From Cucumis sativus (lineage: Eukaryota; Streptophyta; Magnoliopsida; Cucurbitales; Cucurbitaceae), in the NCBI RefSeq assembly GCF_000004075.3, contig NC_026660.2, positions 29,453,498-29,517,497 on the forward strand: a stretch of 64,000 nucleotides of DNA, written 5' to 3'. Under the pieces are notes generated by a model, which saw only the letters and a program-made list of their open reading frames with translations, was not told the DNA's origin and searched no databases. Shown piece by piece: positions 33,678 to 51,161 of this stretch (positions are counted from its first letter, which is position 1; the number at the start of each line of letters is the position of its first letter). A program made the translations under genes and the position numbers.

Positions 33678-36594
33678 GTAACTCTCTTCACTCTCCCATC
33701 AATTCCTCACTCTCCTACATTCCTTCACGTGATTCTAACCATTCATCCATTACATACATTCAAAATCTCTTAAACCGCGCTTAGCTTCTTCCAATTGTAG
33801 AATTTTTAAATATTCACTATGTATGTATTTACCATTGTGAACGTACGTTGTATAAACTCCCATTATGTATTTTCTTCAACACTCTCTCTGTTATAAACTT
33901 GTTTTCTCTCTTTTTCCAGGTAGTTAATATATTGTTAATAAATTATGATTTGTGTTTAATTAATAGCTGTAATTTACCTAACTAGTACGTATTTTTCTTT
34001 TCTGTATTCCTCGTTTGTACTCTAATCTCTCACGTTACAATGGAAGTGAGATTATGCTAATTATTTTAATCATTAAATAAAATACACAAAAGGTACGTAG
34101 TATCAAAGCCTTAAGTCTTGCCAACAACTAACACATGTAGTATCACAGTCGAGTAAGTGGATCCAAAATCCAAATGGGAAACTATACACTATTAGTATGA
34201 AATCCTTTTTGAGGTCTTTTGGTTTAGTTGTAATAGTTGCTTCAAGTACATGCAAGATTAGGTAGATTAGAATGGAAGAAGGGGAATAATATATAGATAT
34301 ATAAAAAAAGAAAAGGAATTTGGGATGAGAGAGTTTGCATGCACATGATTACAATAAATGGCTGGGGGGGGAGGAGGGGTTTTTGAAGTTTAAAATATAA
34401 AGAAAAGGGGAGGGGGTGATTATTAATATTGATATTGTTAAAATATTAAGGGGTGAAAGAAGAAGTGGATATGTGTGTCTAAGCTAAATTTGCGGCAACA
34501 GAAGTCAGTAAATGCTAACGTGCATGCAGTAAATACACATAACATGCCTCTCTACCTATACATCATTTTATTAATTCCTTTTTTCTTCACTCCACATCCA
34601 CATCCACATCCACATGCACTCACTCTTCTTATCTCTCTCTCTCTCTCTCTCTTTTCTTGTATAATATATAGTAATATTACCCTAATTAATCTTCTCCATT
34701 TTCTACACCAACTCCTCTCTTATACGTACCCTTCTTTTTCTTTTCTGGCACTGAATTTTTTGGGAGAGAAACCAAGCCAACACCCATTACATAAAACATC
34801 TTAATTACGTTAGTTTTTGTCATTTTTTTCTGTACAATGTGTTAGTAATTACCTAAAATATCTCTTCATTTTGATCCTTGTATCTTATTAATTACTGTAC
34901 TAAAGAAATCTATCATCTTCCTAGTTCTCAACTAAAAGTAGTCTTTTTTAATTAAAATGTTTCTCACTTTTTATGACCTGTGGATTTGTAATCCAAAATT
35001 TCAAAATCAGTTTTATGTTCAATATGTGGCTCTAGTTATTGTTTATGAAATAACATTTTGATTTAGACGGGTGTATATATTGTGAATTAAGTTTATTTTA
35101 TCGTTGTGACATTTAATTTCTTTAAAACATCTCTTGTTCTAAAAAAAATTGAAAAATGAAGGAGTACCATTTTCATATTTAGATTGTGTTACTTGAACGG
35201 TATTTATTAAATATAGTATGATAAGTTGCAATTCTTTTAACATTAGCGAAGGTAATTGAATTTCTAATGCATGTTTTGTTTTCTAATATAAATTGAGGAA
35301 CTATGAAACTTCGTGGTTCTTTGTATATGTATAAATCGTGTGAGTTTAATAAAACTTAAAACCTAGCTTTAATTTAAGTTAATTGAATTTGTTAGTGTGG
35401 TCTAATATTTTATACTTATATTTTATTAATATAAATATGCTACAAAAAGTGATGTATATTATTTATGAAAATTATTCTTTTTGGTTGAAATTTTGATTGC
35501 ATTATTTATATTCTTTCTCGGGCTTTCTTTTCTTCATTTTTTAATATTCACAACTCGGAAGATGCCTTGTATGAGTACACGCATTAGTAATTAAATGTGT
35601 CAAAGAAAATTAAAGATGAATGTTAGATTTTGTTCCCAACCATGTATGCAATGTATATACATTTCTTCATTCTCTCTTATAGTTTTGTTGTCCACTCGAC
35701 AAAACATATTCAAAATGAATTACCAATTAGTAATGACTAAAAATTTGTCCTAAGGAATAAAAACATACAACATGGCACATACCATCTTATATATATATAT
35801 ATATATGAAAAGGAATAATTGTATTGTATTGTATGAACTTAAAAGAAAAGTTAATTAAATTATAATAAACAAAAACGTGTGTTTAATTAATAATCAACTA
35901 CCTCCCGAAGACTTTTTTTTTCTTACTATAATAAAAAAAGTATTGAAAAGAAAAAGAAACTCAAAACAATATTGAATTGATAACCATATATGTATCCGCG
36001 GGAATCAAGGGGGCATCACCTTGGGAAGTTAAAGGGTAACGATCTTCTTAAATACGTTTTAATTAATTATATCTTTATTTATTTATTTATTGTTTTTTCT
36101 AATTCTAATAAACCATTAAATTATATATTAATCGATTAGAAGGGAAAAATGAAAAGGCAGTGGTCAATATAAATACGAAAACCAAGCTTCTTCAAACATG
36201 AAAGAATTCATGTTTTTGTATTGGGATTAATGAATTTTTTTTAAAATCAATAGAGATATGCTATAGATTCTTCAAAATGAGGGTTGGAAATATCATTCTT
36301 TAAACTAAATTAGTACAGCTTTGTACGTTAAAAAAAAAAAATGACATTTCAATCTTATTGTTCGTTTATTTTTGTGATGGATTTTGATTTGATATATAGT
36401 TTTGACACTAATTAATTATAAACCTTTTAATTAAATATTTAAGAAGGTGGTCTAAATTCTTAAATTAAAAAATTTAAATCAATAAACAATTGATTAATTC
36501 GAACTTTTAACATTTTGGTCCAAGATACATGTATTAAACTAAGTCAAAAGTTGTAATTAAAGTAGCATTTTTTACAACTTACCTTTTCAATCAA

Positions 36595-36730
36595 CTAGGA
36601 GTGGTAATTGGTTCGTATTTTTTGAACCAACAGAAACCAAATCCGATCAAACCAATCGATTTTATAAAATAGTGAACAAAATCAAGGTTCGTTGTTTTGG
36701 TTTTGTGTTGTACGCTTACTATCCACTATT
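36595..36730. repeat. Probable degenerate dispersed repeat
   Basis: AGGAGTGGTAATTGGTTCG, then GAACCAACAGAAACC and CAAACCAATCGATTTTATAA, ending in GGTTCGTTGTTTTGG. The alternating GGTTCG / GAACCAA pattern is common in dispersed repeats of plant genomes and can form a foldback. I cannot assign the superfamily. Confidence 0.35.
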
Positions 36731-37324
36731 GTTGTTAGTTAATTTCTTCCTTATTGTGGCATCTGTATAGTGGGCTACCACCCATTAGACCAATCCACGG
36801 TCCAAATAGTTCGCTGGGCCATGATGCGGCCCAACCCAATCGATTGGGCTCATCACTAACAATGAGCTCAAATTCTTGTTTTTCTTTTAAATTAGATTAG
36901 TAATATGGTGTTGGAGAGATGGATGTGAAGTTTGATAGTAAAAATTCATGCTTCAACCTCATGAAATTATGGTTAATGATGAGTGAAAAATCAGAAATAG
37001 TTGCTAAATGAAAAACATAGGAAAGTGCAAGAGTAGAGTTGATAAGAGAGGGGAAGATGTGTTTAGGCACAAGTATTAAACTCCACAAAAAGAATACAAT
37101 TCAATCAAAACAAAACCTTCGAATAAGTTTGTCTCACATGAAGAGTTTTGAGATTGAGAGAAAATACCTCCACAATTCTTACAAATGGGAATATATATAT
37201 AATAAAGAAATAGAAAAATTATTGAATATGGTCATTGAATATATGTGTGATTTCAGTGTAGAAATTATTTAACCATAGGGAATAATTTTTCCATTAAAAG
37301 TGATTAGAGATGAGTTGTGAAGTT

Positions 37325-42184
<4,860 letters not shown>

Positions 42185-42718
42185 ATGGTTTTAGGCTCCA
42201 ACGCTCAGTCCGATTTGCCTTTTAATGAGAACGATTCCGAGGATATGGTCATTTACCAAGTTCTAAACTCCCCCATGTCTTCCCACTCTACCCTTCCCGC
42301 CGCCGACGACCAACCCAACGCCAACGCCAACGCCAACGCCAACGCCTCACACCGCCTCAATCCCCCCGCTCGGACCATTGCCAAGAAGCATTACAGAGGG
42401 GTCCGCCAGCGCCCCTGGGGTAAATACGCTGCCGAGATACGTGACTCCACCCGACACGGTGCTCGCGTCTGGCTTGGCACCTTCGCCACCGCCGAGGAGG
42501 CTGCTTTGGCTTATGATACTGCCGCTTTCACAATGAGAGGCTCTAAAGCCCTTCTCAATTTCCCCCCGGAGGTGGTGGCGGCGGCGGCGGCGGCGAAAAC
42601 GACTACGACTTCCCCACCGTCGAAGAGGAAGCCTAACGTTGAACCTTGTGGTAGTAGCTCTAGCACCATTTCTTTGGCGACTTCAAGAACAGAATCAGAT
42701 TGCAAAGCCCCTGAATAG
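42185..42718 (+). CDS. AP2/ERF transcription factor, ERF group IX (ERF1/ERF2-like)
   Basis: Intronless, 177 residues. One AP2/ERF domain at about 69-127 ([19 protein letters not shown], then [20 protein letters not shown], ending GSKALLNFP). Ala and Asp in the positions typical of the ERF (not DREB) subfamily predict GCC-box binding. The N-terminal motif [14 protein letters not shown] (14-27) matches the acidic motif of ERF1A/ERF2/Pti4-type group IX proteins, but the stretch before it is much shorter than in those. A (GCCAAC)n microsatellite codes for alternating Asn-Ala (about 45-54), and an Ala run follows the domain (131-137). The ATG at 42185 is used because the open frame upstream contains no ATG. 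It is tail to tail with the next ERF. Confidence 0.93.
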   Translation: MVLGSNAQSDLPFNENDSEDMVIYQVLNSPMSSHSTLPAADDQPNANANANANASHRLNPPARTIAKKHYRGVRQRPWGKYAAEIRDSTRHGARVWLGTFATAEEAALAYDTAAFTMRGSKALLNFPPEVVAAAAAAKTTTTSPPSKRKPNVEPCGSSSSTISLATSRTESDCKAPE

Positions 42719-43092
42719 AATTGGCTAAAATTTGTTATGTTACTTGCTAATTGCCATCCATTATTGTTTGGTTTTCTTTTTTCTCTCTCCCTCTCTTTAT
42801 GTGTATATATATTTGACGCTTTGATTGTTAATTATGCTTTGGGAAATAGAACACAAGTAGACACAAATTAGATTGGAATTTATGGTGTTGTGGTTTCGGA
42901 AGAATGAATTCAATCAACCATATTAGATTAAAAGTGAATGATGGTTGTCATAACGACAATAATGAATCACAAATTGATATATGTTTTCTGAGGGATTTTG
43001 TTTCTTTTGTTTCCTTCTCTGCTGGTTTCTTTAGTGACAAAACCTTGCCGTTACCAATCCCATATGTTGAAGTTTTTGGACAATATCATATA
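42719..43092. other. Convergent 3' region between the two ERF genes
   Basis: 374 bp between the two stop codons, T-rich after the + strand gene. It should contain both 3' UTRs, which may overlap as antisense ends. No other feature seen. Confidence 0.5.
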
Positions 43093-43938
43093 TCATAAAG
43101 AAGACAACAAGTTATCTAAATAACCACTCCCCAAGTCTTGAAACTCAAACACGTCGAAATCGTTATAGAACATGTTATTGATGCTGGTCTTTCTCTTCAA
43201 CATTGGCTGTTCAAACTCCATGATGTTGAAATCGAAATTGTCTTCCCATTCCCGTGTTGATCGTTTACCCGTGATTGACGAATCTCCATGGCTGCTAGAG
43301 TCATGCCCTTGAAAAGAAGAAGGCATGAGATTATTCAAATGATCATTCCTTGTTGACAAGTGGATTCCCATAGCCTCAGTAACAGTCTCAATAGGGAAAT
43401 TAAGATGTGCCTTTGGACCTCTAATTCTCAGTGCAGCTTTGTCATAAGCCAGTGCAGCTTCTTCTGCTGTGTTGAATGTCCCAAGCCAAACTCGAGCACC
43501 CTTCCTCGACGAATCTCGAATTTCCGCGGCATATTTCCCCCATGGTCGTCTCCTTACACCACGGTAGTGTTTTGTCGGTACTACCTTTTCCGCCCTTCTT
43601 GTATTAACATCGAAACCAGAATGACTAGTTGGGGTGTTCTTCAAATCCTCATGAACAGATTGCTCTGTATTGTTAATAGGAACAATCCCATCAAGAAGCT
43701 CCTCCCATGCTTCAGCTCCCATGGATACCCATCTTCCAAGACTTGGTAGCCTTTCAAGAACCTCCATGGATCCATTTCTATAACAAAGACTTGGTAGCTC
43801 TGTCCAAGTTTTGTTTGATCCCGAAACACTTTTTGTTGCTCCATTCCCATCCAATCCCTTTTCACCAATATAATTTGCCCAAACATTCTCCAAGATTGCT
43901 TCAGATTGATCCTGTTGGATAGCCATTAATTCCCACAT
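43093..43938 (-). CDS. AP2/ERF transcription factor, ERF group IX-like, longer form
   Basis: Intronless, 281 residues on the - strand, starting at a true ATG. The single AP2/ERF domain is at about 124-182 ([20 protein letters not shown], then [36 protein letters not shown]). The N-terminal half has a conserved-looking motif [20 protein letters not shown] (64-83), and the C-terminus is acidic and aromatic ([19 protein letters not shown]), as expected for an activation region. Homologues are usually ethylene/jasmonate- and stress-responsive activators of GCC-box genes. The protein is clearly different from the neighbouring ERF outside the AP2 domain, so the pair is not a recent tandem copy. Confidence 0.93.
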   Translation of the reverse strand: MWELMAIQQDQSEAILENVWANYIGEKGLDGNGATKSVSGSNKTWTELPSLCYRNGSMEVLERLPSLGRWVSMGAEAWEELLDGIVPINNTEQSVHEDLKNTPTSHSGFDVNTRRAEKVVPTKHYRGVRRRPWGKYAAEIRDSSRKGARVWLGTFNTAEEAALAYDKAALRIRGPKAHLNFPIETVTEAMGIHLSTRNDHLNNLMPSSFQGHDSSSHGDSSITGKRSTREWEDNFDFNIMEFEQPMLKRKTSINNMFYNDFDVFEFQDLGSGYLDNLLSSL

Positions 43939-43983
43939 GAATTAATGAAGTAAGAGAAGAAGATGAAGCCATTGGTAATTGAG

Positions 43984-43999
43984 CTATATATATATAAAT
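43984..43999 (-). promoter_or_regulatory. Candidate TATA box of the - strand ERF gene
   Basis: TATTTATATATATATAG on the - strand, about 46-61 bp before the ATG, implying a short leader of roughly 20-30 bases. Confidence 0.4.
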
Positions 44000-46900
44000 A
44001 AAAAAGCCTAATCCATGTGAAACTGATACAGCTCAGCATATGTGCAATCTCACTCCATTCCATCACAAACACAAAAGGAAACTTGCCCTTCAATCCACTA
44101 ATCACCTAAATTAATGGAGAAGTAATCTGGGGTTCTTGATTATTCTAAAGCTCCTCCATTTGACTTCTGTGGTTTAAATCTAATCATTGAATTAGGTTTT
44201 ATCCATTTAAATTTTTTGTACCATCGCATTATACAATTGAAAAATCCCTTCTGGAACTCAAGATTCAGCTCATCATAAAACAGAGAAGCAACCCAGCAAA
44301 ATAAGCTGGATACAGTGTGTATGATTGAAGATTCTCATAATTGAATACTTCAATCCATCTAGAAAGGAAAAAAAAATAGTTGCTCAAGTTTAAACAAGAG
44401 TCGGTGTAGAGATTTGGTTTTGACCTTTCCCTTTAGGTAGCTGAATTTGGAAGAGAGTTTAAATGCTTTATGTAGCTTTGAAAAAGAGGAGCATTTGAAA
44501 TAGGAAGGTGTTTGTTTTTTAAAATTAACATACACTCTTGTTTGCCATATCGTAACAAAGGAATAAGCGAGTTGACATTATCATTGGGATTCTGAAACTC
44601 GAAGGTACAGTTTCTAAAACAAAAAATGCAAAGAAAAAGAAAAACCCCTTTCAGACTCAGACATTCCTTTTTCACAGAATTTAAAATTTGGAAGACGTGT
44701 TCCTTATAATTTTCAATTACACAACACAAAATTGCTGCGCATCAAAATCTGTTGTTGTGTTACAAGTAATGTAATCAGTTGCTTTGATGCTCCTGTTGAA
44801 GAACATGAAACCTATATATTGTTTATATATCACAGCTCTGTCTTTCCAACTTTGTGTATTAACATCCGTAGCTCTCATTAATAACATTACTATTACATTG
44901 AATACAAATTGGAAATATCTGTATTATTGTGTTCTTATGCACTTTGGATTTCATTTTCGTATCTTACATTTAAGTGAAATATTGTAAATAAATATTATGC
45001 ATAGAGGTGGATGGTTCAACCTCCGATACTCTGCTTCTGCTTATTATAGAAAGAGAAATGTTGGTAACTTTTGACATTAATGAAAACGTGAAATTGGGTG
45101 CGTTGTGAAACAAATTTCTTGGAGGTGAAGGCATCAAAAGAAGAAGAAGAAGAAGAAGAACATATAATAAAGAAATGGAACGTTGAGTTGTGAATTCAAT
45201 GCACGATTAAAGAAACGAAGAGAAGTTATGTAATTTGCACAACAAATTAGAACACTTCTTCTTCTGGTGGACGAACGGGTTGACTTTCACATTTGTGTTC
45301 TGGTGAACTGAACCCATACATACATTCCATTCCACGCCGCGTTGAATTTTAAAGGGAATTGTTGGCCTCTTCGGGCTTCAACACCATTGCTTTACATGCT
45401 TCTTATGGCCCAATCTAAATATGCTAGGGAAATGACCCAATAATCGAACCAATCATAATTAACTATACAACAAAACTTTAAAAAATAAAAAATATAGCAA
45501 AATTTATTCGTGATAAATAGACTTCAACCGATTCTATTATGTTTATAAATTTTACTATACACTTAACTATTCTAAATTTAATTATTATATTTGTAATTAT
45601 ATATAAAAATGCCTCAAACCAAACCCGTCAATTTTAAGGCGGCTTTAATTGATTAAGGTATATATTTAAGACTATAAAGCTTTTGTTTTAAATAATAATA
45701 ATTTGATTTTTATCATTCCTTATTTTAAAAAAATTGTTTCCCCATCATTTCTTTTTGGATAGTTTTCCATCTATCAAAATTTTAGGTCAACTCAAGCAAA
45801 TTTATTACGTTTTTAGTTTTTAAATTTGGTTCACTTTTAATATGTATGCAACAAAAAAAATAGAAACTAACAATAAATGGTAATAGTGTTTGTAAGCTTA
45901 ATTAGAAAAACGAGCCTGATAATCATGTGTTCAACCTTCATGTATAATTATTGTAAAAAAGTTGCATGTGGTGGAACGTGTCCATTCTACTTTTTCTTTC
46001 TTTAGGAGGGTAATGAAACTATGGAATGTTACCCAGCAAAGTATGGATACCATATGCCATTATTGTCCAATTTAATTCACGAATATGACTTGCAATGCAC
46101 CATTCATTATTAATTATGATTGTCAACTAACTTGTTTTAAGTCTAAAAGTGTATTTTGAATGGTAAAACCAATTAGAAAAATATTTACATATATAACAAA
46201 ACTTTATAATTTATCAATAAAAATAGATTTTTAGTTAAAAGTGTATTACTTATGGATAGTCAAACTTTGTTATATTTGTAATTTATTTGAAAATATCTCT
46301 CTATTTATTATTATTGTTTTTTATTTTTATAAAGGAAACATTGAAAGTTGACCGTGAATTCAAGTATGCATTATAACTATTAAAAGTTAGAATAGTTATA
46401 TATATATAAATTTAGATTCAAAAGATTAGAATTGAGGTTCATCGTTTTAAATTTTTTAAATATAATAAAATCTATCCAATTTTATAATTTTGTTATATTT
46501 GTAAAAAAAATTATTTTTAAAATATTGTTATATAAACGAGAGTATGACTTTATTAAAATTTAACCTTCCAATTTTGGTTAGTTATAACCAAATTTGGCTT
46601 AATTATCAATAACTAATTCCATTTTGATATTGGAGGACCTAAGCTTAGGTCAGGAACTCAGAAAAGCTCTATCCTATGGTCTGTGTGGTTACCCAAAAGA
46701 TTTTTTTATATTTTTTATATTGGGTGTTGTATTGATCGAACCAAACTTTTTTTTATTAATTTAAAAATAGAAGCATGGGAATACAATAATTAATAATATA
46801 GTATTTTAAGAGAACAAAGTATTATAATTTGGCATTCAATTCTCAACCAACACCCAATATTTTAAAAAAAATATCTTAACCTAAGATAACTTATACTTTT

Positions 46901-47656
46901 TTAAATTGGAAACAAAATTATCAAAATTATAGAAATATTGATATACTACACATCTTTAGATAACAAATTTTGTGAAGAAATGCTTGAATTCTTGGTCAGA
47001 TTTAAATAAATCAATCAATAAATAAATCTTTTTTTTTTAATTTTTAAAATTTGGCTTGATTAATTTCTAAAACATAGGTGAGAGAGTGGATAAAAAAAAT
47101 GATTATGACATGTTTCATTCCCAAAATTTATACATGAGAAAATTTAAAATAAGATGTAATTTCCCGTATAGAGTTCTAAATTTCTATAATTTTATGTGAT
47201 TTTGACCAAAAAATAAATAAATTATGCAAAGACTACATTCAAACTTTTTTAATCATAGAAATCGTAACAATTTGTAACTGCTTGAGGACTCAATTTTTTC
47301 CATTTGTGAATCCATTTTGTACACAATTAGTACACAACTATCAATCATGCATAATACTTAAACTGAGAGTTTTGTAATTTATCCTAAAAATAATATCAAT
47401 TAAAATTCTTACTTCCCCTGATTGAAGTTAAAAAAGAAGAAGAAAATCCGGGCTAAAAATTAGTTTTTTTTTCTTTCTTCTTTTAGAGAGAGAGAGAGAG
47501 AGAGAGCCTAATAATTATTTATGAAGAACAGAAGAAAGTAAGCCATGTCCACCCCATGACAGCTCTAAGGATCATATTATCAATAATCAATTACTACCAT
47601 TCCAATTAATTGGGATAAAAAAGACAGCAGATTCTGATGGATGAGTACTGAGGTAC
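44000..47656. other. AT-rich intergenic region
   Basis: ERF promoter at the left, GDSL promoter at the right. It contains (GAA)n at 45137..45160, (GA)n at about 47487..47507, A/T runs and short AT-rich MITE-like pieces (see separate entry). No exon or RNA gene recognised. Confidence 0.45.
46177..46296. mobile_element. AT-rich MITE-like element with inverted ends
   Basis: The left end AAATATTTACATATATAACAAAACTTT and the right end AAACTTTGTTATATTTGTAA with AAAATAT are near reverse complements, enclosing about 65 bp. Related half-copies seem to occur at about 45484..45600 and 46470..46545 (TTTTGTTATATTTGTAA and similar). This looks like a degenerate non-autonomous DNA transposon. No target-site duplication could be fixed by eye because the flanks are AT-rich. 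Confidence 0.4.
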
Positions 47657-47663
47657 TATAAAT
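47657..47663 (+). promoter_or_regulatory. Candidate TATA box of the first GDSL gene
   Basis: TATAAAT 112-118 bp before the ATG at 47775. A start near 47690 gives a leader of about 85 bases. Confidence 0.5.
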
Positions 47664-47774
47664 TATCAAACCAAACCATCACAGTTAACATTAAAATCTA
47701 ACACACAGCTCAACATTCATTACTCTCTCTTTTGTTATTTCCAATTCCTGATCACCTTCCCACACACGTAAAAT

Positions 47775-50700
47775 ATGTCGTCGTCGTTGTCATCTAAGAC
47801 ACTTAACCTTCTGGGTTTTTTTTCCGTCGTAATAGTTCTACTGTTCTTCATTTCCCATGGTCGCCCCTTGTCAACAGAGCATGATCAACATTCCTCGTCG
47901 TCATCGTCCAATACTATTTTAGTTTTTGGAGACTCCACGGTTGACCCTGGTAATAACAACTACATTCCTACTCTGTTTCGGAGCAACTTTCCTCCTTATG
48001 GAAGGGATTTTTTCAACCACCAACCCACCGGAAGGTTCACCAACGGCCGCCTCACCACTGACTATATTGGTAATTTTAATTCTACCACATTTTAAAATAT
48101 ATCCAAATTTCTTCGCTTCTTTTCTACTTTTTCATTCAAAAACAAAAGCCAAATTTTTAAAACTAAAAGCCAAATGATTATTGAAGGTATAATGCTTTTT
48201 TCTTTTACAAAAATAGAAGTAGTTACCATATGGTAAAAGGTAAGGACAAACTGACAAAGATTGTTTTAATTTTAATTAATTCTGTGATGTGTTATTGTTT
48301 TGTTTGAGCAGCTTCATATGCGGGCATCAAGGAGTACGTTCCTCCATATTTAGACCCAAATCTTGAGATGAAGGAGCTATTGAGTGGTGTCAGTTTTGCT
48401 TCTGCTGGTTCTGGATTCGACCCACTTACTTCTACCATTAGCGTAATTTCTTCTTTCACCAGCCTCTTTTTTTCAATTTTCCACGATAATATATAGTATT
48501 CTACAGATACAAAAGAATAAGTTCATTTTTGGGTTATTATAATGAAAATGCAATGGAGCTATAATTTGGAACAAACATCTTTCTCAAAAGTAAGAGGGAG
48601 GAATTCAATTTGAAAAATACTTACTGCACCTATTTTCAACTCAATCACGATTCATCACCTGTCAAATTTATTACTTTTTACTGATATTTTTAAGTCTCTT
48701 TTTCACTGTGTTATTAATTGAAATTGATTGTTTTCAAAAACTTGGGTTTCCACTAAGCTAGATGCATCCATATTCCCTATGCATCATAACTTGTGTACGC
48801 AATGAAATATAGTCACGTGATAATTAGACTATTAAAAAACAAAAATATTACTTGGTAATTAATTATAAGGGAAATATATATTAAACCTCATTGTTCTTTT
48901 TTTTTTTTTTTTTTCTTTTGGCAGAACGTAATTTCAATGAGCTCTCAATTGGAATTACTGAAAGAATACAAGAAACGGGTAGAGTCGGGGATTGGGAAAA
49001 ACAGAACGGAAGCACACATGAAGAAGGCAGTATATGTAATCAGTGCAGGAACAAATGACTTTGTTGTCAACTATTTTCTTCTTCCATTTCGACGCAAAAG
49101 TTACACTGTTTCTTCTTACCAGCACTTCATTCTTCAACTTCTCATCCACTTCCTTCAGGTTAATTTATTTCTCTCTTTTAATAAATAAGTAGGACCTCAC
49201 CAAAATATTAATGTACTGAAAATACATCACATGCATTCGCAACAAAAAAAAAAAAAAAGTGTATCTAAAGGTGGGGAAAAATTAAAGTAGAGCGGGCATC
49301 TATCTTCATAATTCATCACCCCCCGCTTGCAACAACAAGATAAGCCCGTTTTCTTTCGTCCCATTTGAGAGATTGTGTTTGATTTGGAATATAAAACCTA
49401 CCCTTTTAGAATGAAAAACTTTTACGTACCATTTTCATACACCTAATTATCACAAGTCATTCTATTTTGTGCATTTGGATGAACCAACCATATAACTAAC
49501 CATATTTGTTTAGACTATCCAGTTTGTGGTACAACAAAAAAATATTTAGTGCATCTCATACGACCTATATCCACCAAAATTTCTAATCATAAATTGCTGT
49601 AGGACAAATTTTGTTCTTTTCTTCTATAATATTTTAATATTTTTATGTGAATAGTGAAAGTTGAGAAGGAAAGCACATAGATAATTACATATACATAAAG
49701 ACTAGTTGTCGTTAACGTGTAATCACACATTTTTTTAGTACAATTTGAACTTCAAAAAAAGTATATGTGTGTCAATATATATCATTGTTAAAGTATTTTT
49801 TTAGGAAAAATACATTTTGATTCCTAGATTTTGGATATAATTTCTATTCATTCAATTTCAAAATGCTATAGTTTTATCAAGTTTTGAGTTTGGTTTAAGT
49901 TTATCTACCTATAAGTTTCTAAAAGTTACAATTTTACAATTACTTGCCATTTATCCAATTTCTAAAGATTTTATACTTTCATTTTTTACTAAATAATTAC
50001 AAGTTATATTTTTAAAAATAATTAATAAGCAACAATGCTAAAAATTGATAGGGATTATTTAGGGGAAAAAATCCATAAGTATACTATATTTAATCGAACT
50101 TAAAATGTCAGATTTTATTTCAAAACAAAATAGAAAAAAAGCCAAACCACAACCATTAAATATATACTTTCCCTGTTCTAATAATTCAATCTCTTACATT
50201 TCTAGACCTGTTTTTTTTTTTTCAAAATAATAGTAAAAAAAAAAAGGACATTTTATAAGTAGTAAAATAAATTAAAATATTGATTTTGAGTTTAATGTGA
50301 AAATTTTACGATTTCTTGTAAAAGAAATTTAAAGACCTGTGTGTTGTCGGCCTTGGCAGCTTTTCATTAAACAATATATATATGTAGTAATAACTGAGGG
50401 GATGGGCTTTTGGGGACTGGAATATTTATAGGGGTTATGGGCGGAAGGTGGAAGGAAAATTGCGGTGGTTGGGCTGCCGCCAATGGGGTGCTTGCCGGCG
50501 GTCATCACGTTGAATTCCGACGACACGTTGGTCCGACGACGGGGTTGCGTGGAGGCTTATTCCTCCGCGGCAAGAACCTTCAATCAAATCCTTCAAAAAG
50601 AGTTGCAGTCTATGCAGTCAAAGTTAGCCGAATCCGGTGCTAAATTTTACTACGTTGACTCTTATGGCCCACTTTCCGACATGATCGCCGGCTTTAACAA

Positions 50701-51161
50701 ATATGGTGAGCCAATAATCAACCCTATCTACCATTACTTTTCTTTCGTACAATTGATTACTGAATATATACGATGATTGAAACCTGAACATCTCTGGGTC
50801 ATAATTCAATTCTGTATCTTTTACTTTTTCATCCACAATAATTGCAACAGATTCAGATAAAAAATATCGGTGTCTAATACTAGGGTGATAAATATCTATG
50901 GTAGATACATACTATAGAGGGGAACTTGGGAATGTAGTAAATATATGTGATAAAAATGTTTGATGTGGGATAGGGTTTGAAGAAGTTGGAAATGGATGCT
51001 GCGGGAGTGGATACGTGGAAGCTGGGTTCTTATGCAATACCAAAACCGAGACGTGTCCTGATGCTTCTAAATACGTATTTTGGGATTCCATTCATCCAAC
51101 CCAGAAGGCCTATTACAATTTATTCCTCGCTACCCGTCCAATCGTCGATGCTGTAATCTAA
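47775..51161 (+). CDS. GDSL-type esterase/lipase (SGNH hydrolase), copy 1
   Basis: Five exons, 47775..48069, 48312..48442, 48925..49158, 50432..50705 and 50974..51161, encode 373 residues. A signal peptide is predicted (hydrophobic LLGFFSVVIVLLFFI at about 12-26), so it is likely secreted. The four SGNH blocks are present: block I FGDSTVDPGNNN with catalytic Ser54, block II GVSFASAGSG (124-133), block III GTNDF with Asn186, and block V with Asp349 and His352 (WDSIHP). The family hydrolyses acyl and other esters; plant members act on cutin, cell-wall or seed lipids, and the substrate here cannot be told. Intron 3 is long (1.27 kb). A T-run of about 18 bases forms the pyrimidine tract before exon 3. 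It is tail to tail with copy 2. Confidence 0.95.
49795..50110. repeat. Degenerate dispersed repeat in GDSL intron 3
   Basis: Text such as CATTTTGATTCCTAGATTTT, ATGCTATAGTTTTATCAAG and AAGTTACAATTTTACAATTA resembles a very common plant dispersed repeat built of 'TTTTGGTCCCTAGACTTT'-like units. Family not assigned; no ends seen. Confidence 0.3.

Larger units (their letters stand above)
29162..37324. other. About 8.2 kb gene-free, AT-rich flank of WOX9
   Basis: No exon of a recognisable protein on either strand. It contains long T-runs at about 29600..29619 and 29790..29813, a (TG)n at about 31244..31258, (GTGA)n at about 31893..31909, CCACAT repeats at 34593..34616 with (CT)n at about 34634..34651, and short AT microsatellites near 32829 and 35791. 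It likely holds WOX9 regulatory DNA at one end and the 3' flank of the ROP gene at the other. Low-complexity open frames near 33.5 and 34.5 kb look like pyrimidine-rich DNA rather than genes. Confidence 0.5.

Noticed and set aside
33500-33784. 94-codon frame with a signal-peptide-like start
   Set aside because: The sequence is a pyrimidine-rich stretch that translates into Phe/Leu/Ser. No splice-linked exon or family match was seen.
34475-34804. 109-codon frame with His-Pro repeats
   Set aside because: It is the translation of CCACAT and CT microsatellites, with no domain.
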